Assembly (NCBI GenBank): GCA_016165875.1
Contig: JABBOT010000001.1
Coordinates: 13,460,330 to 13,524,329 of the forward strand
Reading direction: 5' to 3'
Source: Acanthopleura granulata
Taxonomy: Eukaryota; Mollusca; Polyplacophora; Chitonida; Chitonidae
DNA: 64,000 nt
Each line of letters starts with the position of its first letter. Position 1 is the first letter of the stretch. The position numbers and the translations under genes are program-made. Below the pieces are notes generated by a model. The model had not been told where the DNA came from, did not search any database, and saw only the letters and a program-made list of their open reading frames with translations. Of this stretch, positions 45,276 through 56,991 are shown one piece after another.

Positions 45276-48155
45276 CTACAGAGTGGGCCGCCAAAAACAA
45301 ATGGCAAGTTAGTTGGTATGTGCTAAGCCCTATTTAATGTTTTTTACAATCCCAATCCTTGACGCATAATATTTTGTTTGGTTTCATGTTCCTATTGAAA
45401 TTGCTTTCGATACATTGTCAAAATCGTATGGGGATATTTTCTTTCTGAAAGGATTTGTCAAATCAAGCTTCTCCAGGGTCAGGATCTAGGTCATCACCTC
45501 CTTTGATATGCAGGTAAACGTGTACAACTGTGGTGGTATCTAAATATTTAGTGATTCAACTTGGCGCAGTAAAATTTACAAGAGTATCACTCCCAGAAAC
45601 ATTTTTAAAGTGTTGGGCAAGAACAAAGCCATCAGTGATGTTGTTCACCGAAATTATTTCCTTCAATTATGACTACATTTAAGCATCACACGGAATTATT
45701 TTTCATGGAGAAAAAATCTGTTAAAACAGTTGCCGAGCTGTTTCCAAAACAGTTCGTTTAAAAGGCCAGTTCTCAGACTTTTTGTTACATAGGAGCCTAC
45801 CTATTTCTGTCAGTCTGTAGACACCGGTAATAACACAACCGCATAACTTCTGATTGTTATGATAAAACTAAGAGTAACTAAGAAAACAGAAATGTCGGTT
45901 GAGTCTGCTGAGTTTCGCATTATAATGACGTGATTAAAGCAGGATGAGCTATGTAGCCAATGTGTCTTCTGGTTCAGAGGTCTTTTAAGGACATAATCCA
46001 ATCAGCAAATTGACGACTCTTTTTCCTTCAGTATCAATATAGATTAGCTTTTCGCTGATTTATTACTAGATTCGTTTTATAGGATAACATCGGTCCCTTC
46101 AAGGAAGGGCTCTGCAGAGGGAGAATTTGAAACGTCTCAGATTTTCCTTATAACTCAGCATTGTTTATCATATAACTGTTTATCTTCCGGTGGGTTAAGG
46201 TCGAGACTGTGAGTGGTCGGAGCAAAGCATCATACCTTGCACATATTCTCATTTGAACATACAGAGTAATCCAAGGAAGAGTTCCCATTTCTACAGAAAG
46301 TGGAAGGCCCTCAATTTTCATAAATTCAATATTTGCCGCTAAAATACATATTTTACCCTTCTGTGAGTTATTATATGACATTGGGATGTCTTGTTTTTTA
46401 ACACCAGATCACTTTCATAAGAAAAAATAACTCATAAACACAATACTAAAGATAAAAGAAAACTTTGTTACTCGACAAATTTCTCAAATAAGTGACAGAT
46501 CATCGCCTATAAGGCCTTTATGTACTCTTACTTTACTCACACCCAGTATGGTCTTCGGCATTACAACTTTTATGTAACTTACCATATGTCTCAGATGGGT
46601 TAGTGTCAGCTATAGAAGTGATAGGAGGACTTCCATGTGCCTTTATTATATTAGGCGAGTTAATGAATGCTTCACTGAGTATAACTGGATATAATTCATA
46701 TTTCTTATCTCAGTGACCATGAGGAGATGCAAACGCCTCGTCAGCGTGGACAAAATGGTAGCATAGTGTCATTGAGGTTGAACAGGGGACTCTAAAGGCT
46801 CTACTTAGTGTAATGAGTGTTACATTAGGAGATTTATTACATCACGTGTGTATATATAGCGCTCTTGTATCGGAAAACATAATGCATTTTATACATCTCA
46901 TTAGTGACGCACAGGAAAGGCGGAATTTTTAATCAGTTGCCAACAGATAAGTATCAATTCAGTTTATTTAATTTAATTTAAGGTCAGTTCTCGGCAAAAA
47001 GACAAAGAACAAATACACTGAGACATAAATCCACAATGTTAATAAGTTTCTAATGTGCAATCAGTTAAATGTTCAGTTACTGACTATTTCATTAAAAAAC
47101 GGCGCGCTTCGAGGAAAAAGCACGCCTGGTTTACAGCGTGCCGACTACAAAATGGAAAAAAATCGGTTTTCAGACATCAGACAAAATGGTTACAGATTAC
47201 TGTAAATAAAAATCACGGCGAGTTTTGTCTTTGCCGTAAGATTACGCAATCAGCTAATGGGACAGAGAGATTAATTTGAAATTAATATCACAGCATTGCG
47301 TCCCGTTTCAAAGGATTGTTTTTCTACTGTGAGAGTCTTTTTTGCCATTTGATTATGATATATCATTTCAGTTGATTAATTAAAGAAGTTAATCTGACAA
47401 TTACGATGCTGATTTAGCTATTTCGACAGAGATCTGACTTTAAAGACGCCGAAACTGTTTGCCGCGATCTGGTCTTTGTCTCCTGTGTCCGCTATTAACT
47501 AACCCCTCCGATACTCCTGCACTGAATTCAAGAGGCTTCAACAGTTCTTTCGCTCGAAGATAAGATATGTTACCCACTGCCTGACACAAGCACTTCAAGA
47601 TGGGTATCCAGCTTTATGGGCCATGCAATATGGTCCGAAATGCTTGGGGAAATATTTGCTGATCTTTGATACCTCCCTGGCCGTGTACTGTTGAACGAGA
47701 TTTAGCGATGTTAGGCGAGATTTGGTTTGTTGTCGCCGCAGACAAGACTCACTATCATTTAAGGTCTGGTCGCCCAGCTTATTTAAGTGCCTTAATTGCT
47801 TTCGATGAAAACCATGTTTCAGCAGATGTGCTTAGACTGAACTTCTGTTGAGTAATCTAAGATGAGCTTCCTATACAGTATTGAATTTTCCGTTGATTTC
47901 CTCTCTTACTCTCAACGCTTGAAAATTGAAGTCTGTGAAGTTTGCCGGATACTGAACACTGTGCAGTCGCTGGAAAAACATATGTAGTAATAAAACTTGA
48001 CAGACAACACTACAGTAGCCCATGTTATGTAAAAGTGAGAACCAATAGGATTGAATTTACTTACAACCCATTTACATTAAATGGTAATGTATTACAACTT
48101 GTTTAGCACGTGTTTGAGATATTGCCCACAATAACTCCTGCAATTTTTCACTACA
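45250..48155 (+). repeat. Repeat U copy 3 (F+M, shortened)
   Basis: Landmarks are CATAGGCCTACAGAGTGGGC (45269), TTTAGTGATTCAACTTGGCG (45547), TGATTAAAGCAGGATGAGCT (45931), GCAAACGCCTCGTCAGCGTG (46730), TTTAATTTAATTTAAGGTCA (46967), CAATTACGATGCTGATTTAG (47399), CGATGTTAGGCGAGATTTGG (47706) and CTAAGATGAGCTTCCTATAC (47858). About 46200-46590 is not shared and stands where copies 1 and 2 have the AAACCTTGATTTAAAAATCG region. The early part of M (TAAAGGAATTGAACAGCAGC region) is also missing, as in copy 4. Confidence 0.82.
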
Positions 48156-49013
48156 TAACACTGTGGTTGACAACTGGTTGGAACCCAGGCAACCAACAAC
48201 AGTAACATTTCATCAAAAACTTTTTTGTATATGGAGATGTAATAATTATCCCTGTGTATAGAACAACTGCTCATTATGAACTTGCCTTTAAGGAATAAAG
48301 GTTTAATTTTATGCGTAGAATACCTTTGATATGTGCAAGGAAACTGGACGAGCCGACTGTTTGAGGACCAGGCTGCAGGCAGGATTCTCAAACAGTTGGC
48401 CAATCCGTTTTTCTTGCATATATCTAAGGTGTTTTACGTAAAAATATCAAACTTTTATTTCTATTCTAACATCAGGAATTTAAAGAAAAAAGTCAATATA
48501 TAGATATTTTTTACTTTCTATCCAAGAAAAATAACGAGGCTATAACCCTATCAACTTTGTCATGTTATATCAGCCCAACCTTCTTTAGGTGGATCTCACC
48601 ATTGAAAGCACATCAGGGGACATATTGGGGGATTTTATAAACAGTCCTGCCTAAAAGAGAGAAACTTTAATCCTTTACATTCAACCTCGTACACTGGATA
48701 CGTCCCAAGAGGTCACGTAATATTGGTTACTGTGTGAACTGTGGCATTAAACTTCACATGTTTTTAAATATTGGAATAAATTTGGAGAACTTCGTTTGCC
48801 TTTTGTTTGATACAGGCAGACATGTTTGACCACTAGGCATTCAGTCTTTATTTGGACGAATCTAAGTGTCACATTGAACGTTGTCCAGGCTATTGTCTGC
48901 AAGAGAAACTTCCATGTGTCATTTGTTTTGGGCAGACGTTGGCATATGCTTTCTGGGTTAAAGATTTATACGATGTTTTAGAATGTTATTTTAAAAACAG
49001 GCAAAAATTTAAA
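48156..49013. other. Unannotated stretch after U copy 3
   Basis: U similarity stops near 48155. The next 850 bp contain a short inverted repeat (CTGTTTGAG near 48358 with CTCAAACAG near 48386) and nothing else recognised. Open frames at 48092-48403 (minus) and 48852-49034 (plus) show no domain resemblance. Confidence 0.4.
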
Positions 49014-49042
49014 AAACACCGGTCAAATAAATAAATAAATAT
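49014..49042 (+). mobile_element. SINE tail remnant, plus strand
   Basis: AAAACACCGGTCAAATAAATA followed by more AATA units is the extreme 3' end of the main SINE. It lies tail to tail with the full minus-strand copy that follows. Confidence 0.5.
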
Positions 49043-49047
49043 CTTTA

Positions 49048-49310
49048 CTTATTTATTTGATTGATGTTTTACGTCGTACTCAAGAATATTTCCCTTCAAC
49101 GACGGCTGCCAGCATTATGGTGGGAGACAACGGGGAAGAGCCCGGGGGAAACCCACAACCATTCGCAGGTTGCTGGCTGACATCCCCACGTACGGCCGAA
49201 GAAGAAGCCAGCATGAGCTGGACTTGAACTCACAGCGACCTCATTGGTCGGGGGCATCTGGGTCATTACGTCACGCTGGTGCGCTTACCCCCTCGGCCAC
49301 GGAGGGCCCC
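49048..49310 (-). mobile_element. Full-length SINE, minus strand
   Basis: In reverse complement it shows the complete element: a head ending the feature (CCTCGGCCACGGAGGGCCCC), a B box inside CTGGACTTGAACTCACAGCG, the body with ACGGCTGCCAGCATTATGG and GAGCCCGGGGGAAACCCACA, and the TTATTTGATTGATGTTTTAC tail at the start. The 5' end abuts the beginning of a U fragment. Confidence 0.92.
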
Positions 49311-49321
49311 ATCTAATCATT

Positions 49322-49915
49322 TTCCATTAATTGAAAACCTGTTACTCCCAAGAATTCGTTGTAAAGGCCAATTTCTTGTCCTGTCCATTTCTGTGTCTAG
49401 ACACGGGTAATAAGGCACACACAATAGTCTCGATTGTTACGATTAAGACCAAGATTAAGACATAACACACGCTCACGTATGAAGTCTAATGGCTTTCGCA
49501 TCAAATGACATGATTAAGCTATGTAACCAATACTTTTCTGGTTCAGAAGCCCTTTAAAGGCTTAATTCAAGCAGCAGTTAAGCAACAACTCTGCGACGCC
49601 TGAACTTTCGTAATCAATATACTTTAGGTTTACGCTGATTTATTTCTGCACTTGTTCCATGGGATAACATTGGTCCTTTCATTTACGTCTTCAGACGACA
49701 CACCGACAGAATTTGATACCTTCTTGGCTTTTCCTGATTACTCAGCATTGTGTGTCAGGGACCACAGCATTGTTTAGCAGAGAAAGGTCAACCAACACAA
49801 CAAACAACCATCAGGACCACTAGATTTACAACTCTGTTCCCTATACTCGCAATGCCTGGGATTAACAATTAATGAAGACTATTTCCATCTGTATCAAATA
49901 ATCTAAAATTTCGGC
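49322..49915 (+). repeat. Repeat U fragment (middle of F only)
   Basis: AATTCGTTGTAAAGGCCAAT (49353), AGCTATGTAACCAATACTTT (49518), ATATACTTTAGGTTTACGCT (49617), TTTACGTCTTCAGACGACAC (49682) and AGGACCACTAGATTTACAAC (49812) follow F in order. The copy stops near 49915 at a non-U sequence. It begins right at the 5' end of the preceding SINE. Confidence 0.82.
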
Positions 49916-49954
49916 CTGGAAAAAAATGGTTATATTTCTATATATTTTATATAT

Positions 49955-50470
49955 GGTTATATTGATAGTAAAAAGTGTTTTGGAGTTTGCTTCTGAGGTG
50001 GGAAAATATACTGCTGGAAAAATGTATGTTTCAGCTGCAAAAGTAGTATTTTATGGCATTTATTTGCGTTGAAAAATGTGCATTCTGGGGGCGATAGTTT
50101 AGGCCTTTTACAGTGTATGACATCAGCTACAATGAGTGAGACAGATCTGGCCTCCAAAAATTCATTGATTTTGAGTACAATCTTATTCGTGGATTTTTAA
50201 TTCTTCTGTAATACATTGTATTGTTTTCTTCGTTATAAAAATCGGACTTAGAGCTTGAGCTGGATAAATGTCTGTCATGTAATTGTTCAAAGTTCTTTTA
50301 TTTATCAGTTTTAGCGTCTGTGTAGATAGGCCGCCCTTTCTGGAGAGAAATACCCGTGTTGTAAACATGTTCACCATTACAGAGACCTGACAGTTCATCT
50401 TCTAGAAAGTGCAGTAAGTAGCACAAGACAGCCAATTTGCTAGGCAAGTTGCAGTCTTTTACCCGTCGGT
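49955..50470 (-). other. Possible 3' untranslated region (inference)
   Basis: On the minus strand this stretch follows the stop codon of the coding-like segment above it. It carries AATAAA words at 50302-50297 (followed by AGAACTTTG) and at 50064-50059, so polyadenylation signals are present in the right place. It also has short open frames (50398-50183 and 50157-49957) that are probably incidental. There is no poly(A) run at the lower end, which argues against a processed retrocopy. Confidence 0.25.
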
Positions 50471-50672
50471 TCATTTTATCTCAATTTTCAGGGGAATTGA
50501 CATTGACCTCAGGTCATTTTGTGTCAACCCAGCTGAATCTCTGGTGCCTGGCAAGGGACTTCTAGAGTTCACAAGAACTGTGGAGTTTTCTGTTTCTATG
50601 GACTGAGACTCTCCTTGCACAGACTTCTGGCGGTTCCGTCGGATTTGTGGTCTGCTGTAATCTCCATAAAAT
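50471..50672 (-). CDS. Coding-like terminal exon or gene relic (unproven)
   Basis: The minus-strand frame is open from 50722 to a stop at 50471. The C-terminal 65 codons look coding by composition: polar, with SRPQIRRNRQKSVQGESQSI, TVLVNSRSPLPGTRDSAGLT and LRSMSIPLKIEIK. Acceptor-like CAGTTTTAACAG and GGAGATTACAG lie near 50682 and 50672. Above about 50650 the DNA is U copy 4, so any upstream intron would be U sequence. No family is recognised. It could be the last exon of a minus-strand gene, a gene fragment carried with the duplication, or chance. Confidence 0.3.
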
Positions 50673-53280
50673 CTGTTAAAACTGTTCCCACCTGTTTTAA
50701 AAGGCCAGTCCATAGTTCTCAAATCTGTTGTTAGACAGGAACCTACTTATTTCTGTAAGAAAGGTAGACACCTGTAATAACACAGAAACATTACTCCTGA
50801 TTGTTATGATGAATACTAAGAGTGAATGGCAAAACAAAAATGTCGGCTGAGTCTAATGAGTTTCGCATCATAATGACGTGAGTAAAGCGGGATGGGCTAT
50901 GTAGCCAATGTGTCGTCTGGTTCAGAGGTCCTATAAAGGCATAATTCAATCAGCAAATTGACGACTCTTGAATTTTCGTTCAGAATCAATATACTTCAGC
51001 TTTTCGCTGATTTATTGTTACACTCGTTTATAGGATATTACCGCTCCCTTCATTTACGTCTACAGACGATACACAGAGAGAATTTGAAACCTTCTTAGAT
51101 TTTCCTAATAACTATTTGAGAAATGTTTAGAAAAGCCCGGAGAAAGATCAACTAATGCAACAAACATTGGAACCACTACATTTAGACGACTTTTCCTTAT
51201 AGATATAAAGACATGGAATTAAGCATTGATGATTAAGCATTTCGATCTATGTGACATAAGATACAGAGTGGGAGAGAGGCCTGTGGGCTAAAAGCCGATT
51301 GGGGCTTTTTGATTTTTTAATTTCAATCCGAGGTGGCAATGGTGTGTCGCATTATGAAAACATTAGTTGAAGCCGTCGTTGAAGTGAAATATTCGTGACC
51401 AATCAAACACTAATCAAATGAATAAATAAATAAATAAATAATAAATAAATAAAACCCGGTGTCTGAATTATTATAAAACGGATTGATATGGGAAGACTCA
51501 CATGTTTGGTGTAGGCATTGTTTATTTTCTTCATCACTCAGTCAGTCATTCAGACAATCATCCAGTCCATCAGAAATTCAATGAAAGAGTTCATTTAGTC
51601 CCCGAGCGGAAGACTTTCATGTGTGTTTATTATATTTGGCAAGTTAATGAATTCTTAACTACGTATAACTGAAGGATTGCTAAGTTTGGTTTTAAACAAC
51701 AATTAATCAGTTAGCCTCAGTAGATTCAGAGCGCATATTTCTTAGCTCAGTGACCATTTGGAGATACAAACGCCTCGTCAGTATGGGCGAAATGGCAAGA
51801 TAGTGTCATTGAGTTTTAACAGGGACCTCTAAAGGCAAGTACTACCCGTAGTGTAATAATGGCTACATTAGGTGATTTTTTTACGCCACTGGAATTTACA
51901 TGAAATTTTTTCTAAGTTTTCACCGATCTCGACTGCCAACAGATAAGTATCAATCCAGTTTATTTAATTTAATTTAAGATCAATTCTCAGCAAAAGAGCC
52001 AGAGAACAAATACATTGACACATAAAATCGACTGCGGGAATAAGTTTCTGATGTGCAATCAGTTCAATGTTATTGCAGCCACTGATCAATTCATTTGACT
52101 ATTTCATTAAAAAAATGCGTGCTTGGTGGAAAGTATACGGCTGGTTTGCAACGTGACGTCGATAACAAAATGGAATAAACTTCAAACATCAGACAAAATG
52201 GTTAGGCCTATAAATTACTGTGAACAAAAATCACTGCAAGTTAACTGCAATGGTCCTTGTCATGAGATTACGCAATTAGCCAATGAGACAAAGAGATTAA
52301 TTTGAAATTAATAAACATAGCAGAGCCTTCCGTTTTAAAGGTATGTTTTTCTACTGTGAGAGTCTAGATTATTATGTAATTGTATAACATTTGATTGCAG
52401 TTGGTTGATTAGAGAAGTTAATCAGGCAATTACGATGCTGATTTAGCTAGTTCGACATAAATCTGACTTTAAAGACGCGGAAACTGTTTGCCTAGATCTG
52501 GTCTCCGTCTCTAGTGTCCGTTATGACATTACCCCTCCGATACTCCTGCATTGATTTCACGGGGCTTCAACACTTCCGTGTTTTCCATTGCCTGACGCAC
52601 TTCAAGATGGGTATCCAGCTTTATGGGCCATGCAATATTGCTTAGTGAAATATTTGCTGATCTTTGATACCTCCCTGGCCGTGTACTGTTGAACGAGATT
52701 TAGCGATGTTAGGCGAGATTTGGTTTGTCTTTGTCACAGACAAGCCTTAGTATCATTTGGGGTCTGATTCCGAGAGGAACCCGTTATTACCCGGCTTATT
52801 TAAGTGGCTTAATTGGTTCCGAGGAAAACCATATTCCAGTAGATGTGCTTTGATTGAACATCTGTTGAGTAATCAAAGATGATCGTCTTGTACAGTATTG
52901 AATTATCGATTAATTTTCTCATTTTCTTTCCACGACGCCTATCATACACTGATGGGCCGCTGGCAAGGTATATCTGATGATAAATACTAGTAATGATGAA
53001 TAAGTACTACGTAATACCGAGAACCCATAATTTTTCAAGTATTCAAATTTCAAACCTGCAATATTTTATGATTTACCAAATTATATATTATAGCATTTCT
53101 TTGCATTAAATGGTAATATGTTACAGCTTGTTTAACATGTATTTGACTTATCGCCAACAATAATTCTCACGTTTTGCCTTCCGGTGCCAAAGATGTTGTT
53201 AATGATACTTCATTTGGTTGTTTATGATTGTTTTACATCAACCTTACTGCTTTTTAGTTTATTTCGGGTAATGGAGGGGC
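50640..53280 (+). repeat. Repeat U copy 4 (F+M, shortened)
   Basis: Landmarks are AATCTGTTAAAACTGTTCCC (50669), TTTTAAAAGGCCAGTCCATA (50695), GTAAAGCGGGATGGGCTATG (50882), ATACAAACGCCTCGTCAGTA (51764), TTTAATTTAATTTAAGATCA (51963), CAATTACGATGCTGATTTAG (52427), GCGATGTTAGGCGAGATTTG (52703) and TATTTAAGTGGCTTAATTGG (52798). The AAACCTTGATTTAAAAATCG region is missing, and a SINE tail sits at that break (51373-51453). The early part of M is missing as in copy 3, which groups copies 3 and 4. Confidence 0.83.
51373..51453 (+). mobile_element. SINE tail at a deletion point in U copy 4
   Basis: CCGTCGTTGAAGTGAAATAT, ACACTAATCAAATGAATAAA and further AATA units match the 3' end of the main SINE with the TTGAGTACGGCG part lost. 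It stands exactly where about 700 bp of F present in copies 1 and 2 is missing. Confidence 0.65.
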
Positions 53281-54455
53281 TCACACATTTATAAAGCTGA
53301 GTAAATAGACTCAACACGTCGTTGCAATCTCTGACGTCTTTCATTTGCCATTATAACCCCGGATCGCCGTCGTGTTAGTGGAATATTCACCAGTTTGGCT
53401 AAAAAACCATGCAACAAGATAAAATTTATAATGCTTTTTAAGTCTGTACTTCACGGCGGCCGAAATATTCATAAGTGCGGCATAAAACACCAATTAAATA
53501 GATAAATAAATATATCTCTATTTGATCGTGTGAGCACTCACATCCCCAGAATACATCTGACACAGATTACTGTCTGACTAATGTCGCTTACTGACAGGCA
53601 GTTACCTGAATATGCGATCTTATCCAGACACGTGCATAGTCAAGGACAGCTGAAGCCCATTGTCACTTTATGCAGTTTCTTAGGAAATGTGTGTATATTA
53701 CACACTATTTTATTGCTTGGGAAAATTGTTTTTATTGATTCATTCCGCAAGAACCATTATTTGCTATTTTACTCCCATCCGTAACACACATTCATCGTGA
53801 AAAACCGAATCAGATTCCAACATTTTTTGTACCCACGAAAGTGATAGATTTCACCATGTTCTCAGTCACACCCTCTCACAGCATACCCTCTATCTGATCG
53901 CTAAATTCAACAGCGAAAAACACTCCAATTAGGCCCTAGCGGAAAATAGCTTTAAAGTCTTGTTGTAAGTGAAATTATCATGATGTTCTAGAACGAGTGT
54001 TTTGATGTACACCCCTAAGCCTCCATGGATGTACATCCTCTTTTAGTTGTAATCGTTTGTGATATTTGTTGTTAGCTAAATGGCTCCAATGGTTCAACGC
54101 GTCGTCGATTTACATTCTAACTTTTTTTATAAATATCGCCAACATAACATGGAACTTATTACACATTATTCGAAAGCATAAGGCTGGAGTGCTTTTCTTC
54201 TGATGACAACAACACCAAATCACCTTCATTTCGCTTCGGTTTAATTCCTTCATAGAACTGAACTTTCGTTCATTTTCTTCGACTACTCAAATATTATAAA
54301 ACCGTTAGAAAGTCTCTTACTGATACAACATCTTGTGAAACGGGAAGTGGAAGCTTTCCTTTAAATTATCTTCGAACTACTAGGTGTTTAAGTTGTATTC
54401 TTTATGTTTCCATACCAACCGGGAACGTTACCGTAAACGATACAATTATATATTT
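53280..54455 (+). repeat. Module L, copy B (expanded)
   Basis: This is the counterpart of 41830-42305. The shared part runs to about 53820. A SINE fragment sits inside it at 53453-53513, and about 600 bp of unshared, AT-rich sequence (53820-54450) lies before the inverted arm. CACATCCCCAGAATACATCT at 53530 is the clearest anchor. Confidence 0.7.
53453..53513 (+). mobile_element. SINE tail fragment inside module L
   Basis: GGCGGCCGAAATATTCATAA, GTGCGGCATAAAACACCAAT and AAATAGATAAATAAATA match the 3' end of the main SINE. It is absent from copy A, so the insertion came after the A/B duplication or was lost in A. Confidence 0.65.
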
Positions 54456-54460
54456 ACTAT

Positions 54461-54496
54461 TTATTTGATTAAAGTTTTACGCGGTAATCAAGAATT
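54461..54496 (-). mobile_element. Old SINE tail at the L / inverted-F junction (copy B)
   Basis: TTTATTTGATTAAAGTTTTA followed by CGCGGTAATCAAGAAT is the main SINE's 3' end in reverse complement. It is at the same position relative to the inverted arm as 42313-42350. Confidence 0.6.
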
Positions 54497-54499
54497 GTA

Positions 54500-56890
54500 T
54501 GCGATAATTTCTACCATAGAGAATGTAGAGGCACCATGACTAGTGATGGTCACTACCTCCTGTGGATTCCATATCGCACATAATCATCGTTCTCCACGAA
54601 GATGAACGTGTCTTCACTAAACGTATTAACAGGAGCTTCAGCCTTTAGAGTCCCTTGTTTAAGCTCAAAGATACACATTACGCTACTGACGAAGCGTTTG
54701 TATGTATGCATCGTCGTTGATCTGAGAAGTGAGTGCTGTGAACCCACTGAGACTAAAACTGATTGCCTGATTGCTTTTTAACTTAGTAATTTTTCAGTTA
54801 TAGAGTCACGAATTCATTAACACGCCAAATATAATAAACACACATGAAATTCGTCCTCTCAGTAACTGAAACAAGCGTTTCATTGATTTTCTGGTTGAAC
54901 TGCTGATTGACTGAATGACTGATGTGTATCCAACTGACTGTCTGTTGAAGTCCTTTCGGAAGAAACAACCAATGCGTACACCAAACATGTAAAGACTCCC
55001 GAGGTGAGGTCGTGGATATTTCATATTAATCCATTTATCAATAACTCAGACGTCAGCTTTCGTGTAACGCCTACATACCCAAACACTGTTACATTGCAAA
55101 CACATATAACTATAATTTAATCGACAGGTTTGAAATCAACGTACTTTTATGTGTCAACTGTTTAACTTTTCATTAATCGCACGGGTCTAAATTGTGTTAT
55201 GACTTTCTCCTGAGGTCATTTGCGACACATGTAGTAAAATCCCAAAGGTATTTTTACTGCTGTAGTTTTTAACTGCTCGATTTTTAAATCAAGGTTTCCT
55301 GTTACAATGACACCAAATTAACCTTGTTTGGATCTTTTCACTCCCCTGGCGAAAGAAAGACTACGTTGAGGGCTAGTACCTTGCAACTGCACATAAATAC
55401 TGAAATTGGCCTGGGTCAACTCAACTCCCCGCCTAATGATTTCATAATGCGACCCGCTATTACCACCTCGGTTTGCAACTAGCGACACAGACCTGCCTCC
55501 TACCACGCCTGCCCGGTATCTGATGTCATATAGATGGAAATGCGTAATCATTAATGCTTAATTCCATTGCTTTATGGGTATCGGGAAGAGAGCTTTAAGC
55601 CCAGTGTTCCCTATATTTGCAATATTAGTTGACCTTTCTCTGCGCTCTCCTAAAGAGTTCCCTGATAAGCAATTCAAAGTCTCTCTCTGAAGACATACAT
55701 GAAACTGTATTACCCTCTAGAACGAATGTAGTAATAAATCAGCGAAAAGCTAAAATATATTGACTCTGTACAAAAATTCATTCAGGAGTCATCATTTTCT
55801 GCTTGAATTATGCCTTTATAAGAACTCTGAACCAGAAGACACATTGGCAACAAAGCTCATCCCGCTTTAATCACTTCATTGTGATTCGAAACTCTTTAGA
55901 CTCAACTGACATCTTTTATTTTGTCATTTACTCTTGGTGTTAATCGTAACGATCGTGTGTCTTTGTTATTACCAGTGTCTTGAAAATAGGAAGAAATAGG
56001 AGGATCCTATCTCACGATAGTTCAGAGGACTAGGGACTAGAGGACGAGGACGAACTGTTTTGGGATTAACAAGTTTTCTAGCGTTGGGGCGTTTAAATGC
56101 AGTCATAATTGAAAAATTATGAAGACGCACTTGCTGCACAACACTGTAAAAAATTCTTGAAGCGATTTAATTGTACATTTTGGAGCCGACTTCAATTGCT
56201 AAATATCTGAAGACCACTGGAATTGTACATATATACCTGTGCTCACTAATTCAAGAAAATCAACGAGGTTTTTAAGGGCTGAATCTCGACCCTTATATGA
56301 TTTTGACAGTGTATCGAAGGTAATTTAAGTGATAGCGGAAAAACAAAATTGAGTAAATAACCATGATGGAAACAAACAAGATATTGTGCTCCAAACATTG
56401 GTATGTTAAAAAAAAATAAAAAATATAAATGATAATAATAAAAATGAAATAAAAATTAGCACACACCAAGTACCTTACTGTTTGATTATGGTAGAAATAT
56501 GCCATGATGCGATTTTTGTTGACTTTGCCAATGTTAAACGCGAGATCCCTGAAATCTTCTGGACTTTTTCTTCTAGCAATAGATCCAAGCCGACTGTTGG
56601 ACACTGTACCAAAAGTGACTAAATAAAACTGAACCACTTAGCGAGATCATCAAGATCATGTTCTGCAGGTCTTTTAGAAGGAGTATTTACCAAGTAAGCG
56701 AATGTGTTTGACAAGGATGTGTTGTTGAATTGTCCACCTCATGTTGTGTTGAAATAATGTGATAATCCCACATGGGTCTTTTCAACTCCACTTAATCCCG
56801 TCCAAATCCCCACATGGCCTTCGCCTCAGACGACACTGACAGTTATTTAATCTGACATGCTTCGTGAAATGACATATTATTGTCATGTAT
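54500..56890 (-). repeat. Inverted F arm of composite B
   Basis: It aligns nearly end to end with 42355-44900: GCACATAATCATCGTTCTCC (54574), CACACCAAACATGTAAAGAC (54976), TTTTTAAATCAAGGTTTCCT (55281), GATGTCATATAGATGGAAAT (55521), TTGACCTTTCTCTGCGCTCT (55628), ATCCTATCTCACGATAGTTC (56004) and GGCCTTCGCCTCAGACGACA (56816). The two arms are more alike to each other than to the forward F modules. The 114-codon minus frame at 56293-56637 is broken by indels in the partner arm, so it is not coding. Confidence 0.85.
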
Positions 56891-56991
56891 CACCCGAAAA
56901 CTGATTAGAACACCCCATCAATACCCATGAGCACCGAGCTTGTGTTGGGACTGGACATTCCTCCTTTCATCTGATATGAAACAAACGAGTT

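Noticed and set aside
56293..56637. 114-codon minus frame in the inverted arm of composite B
   Set aside because: The same place in composite A and in U copy 2 reads differently because of indels. The lower half is an AT-rich low-complexity run.
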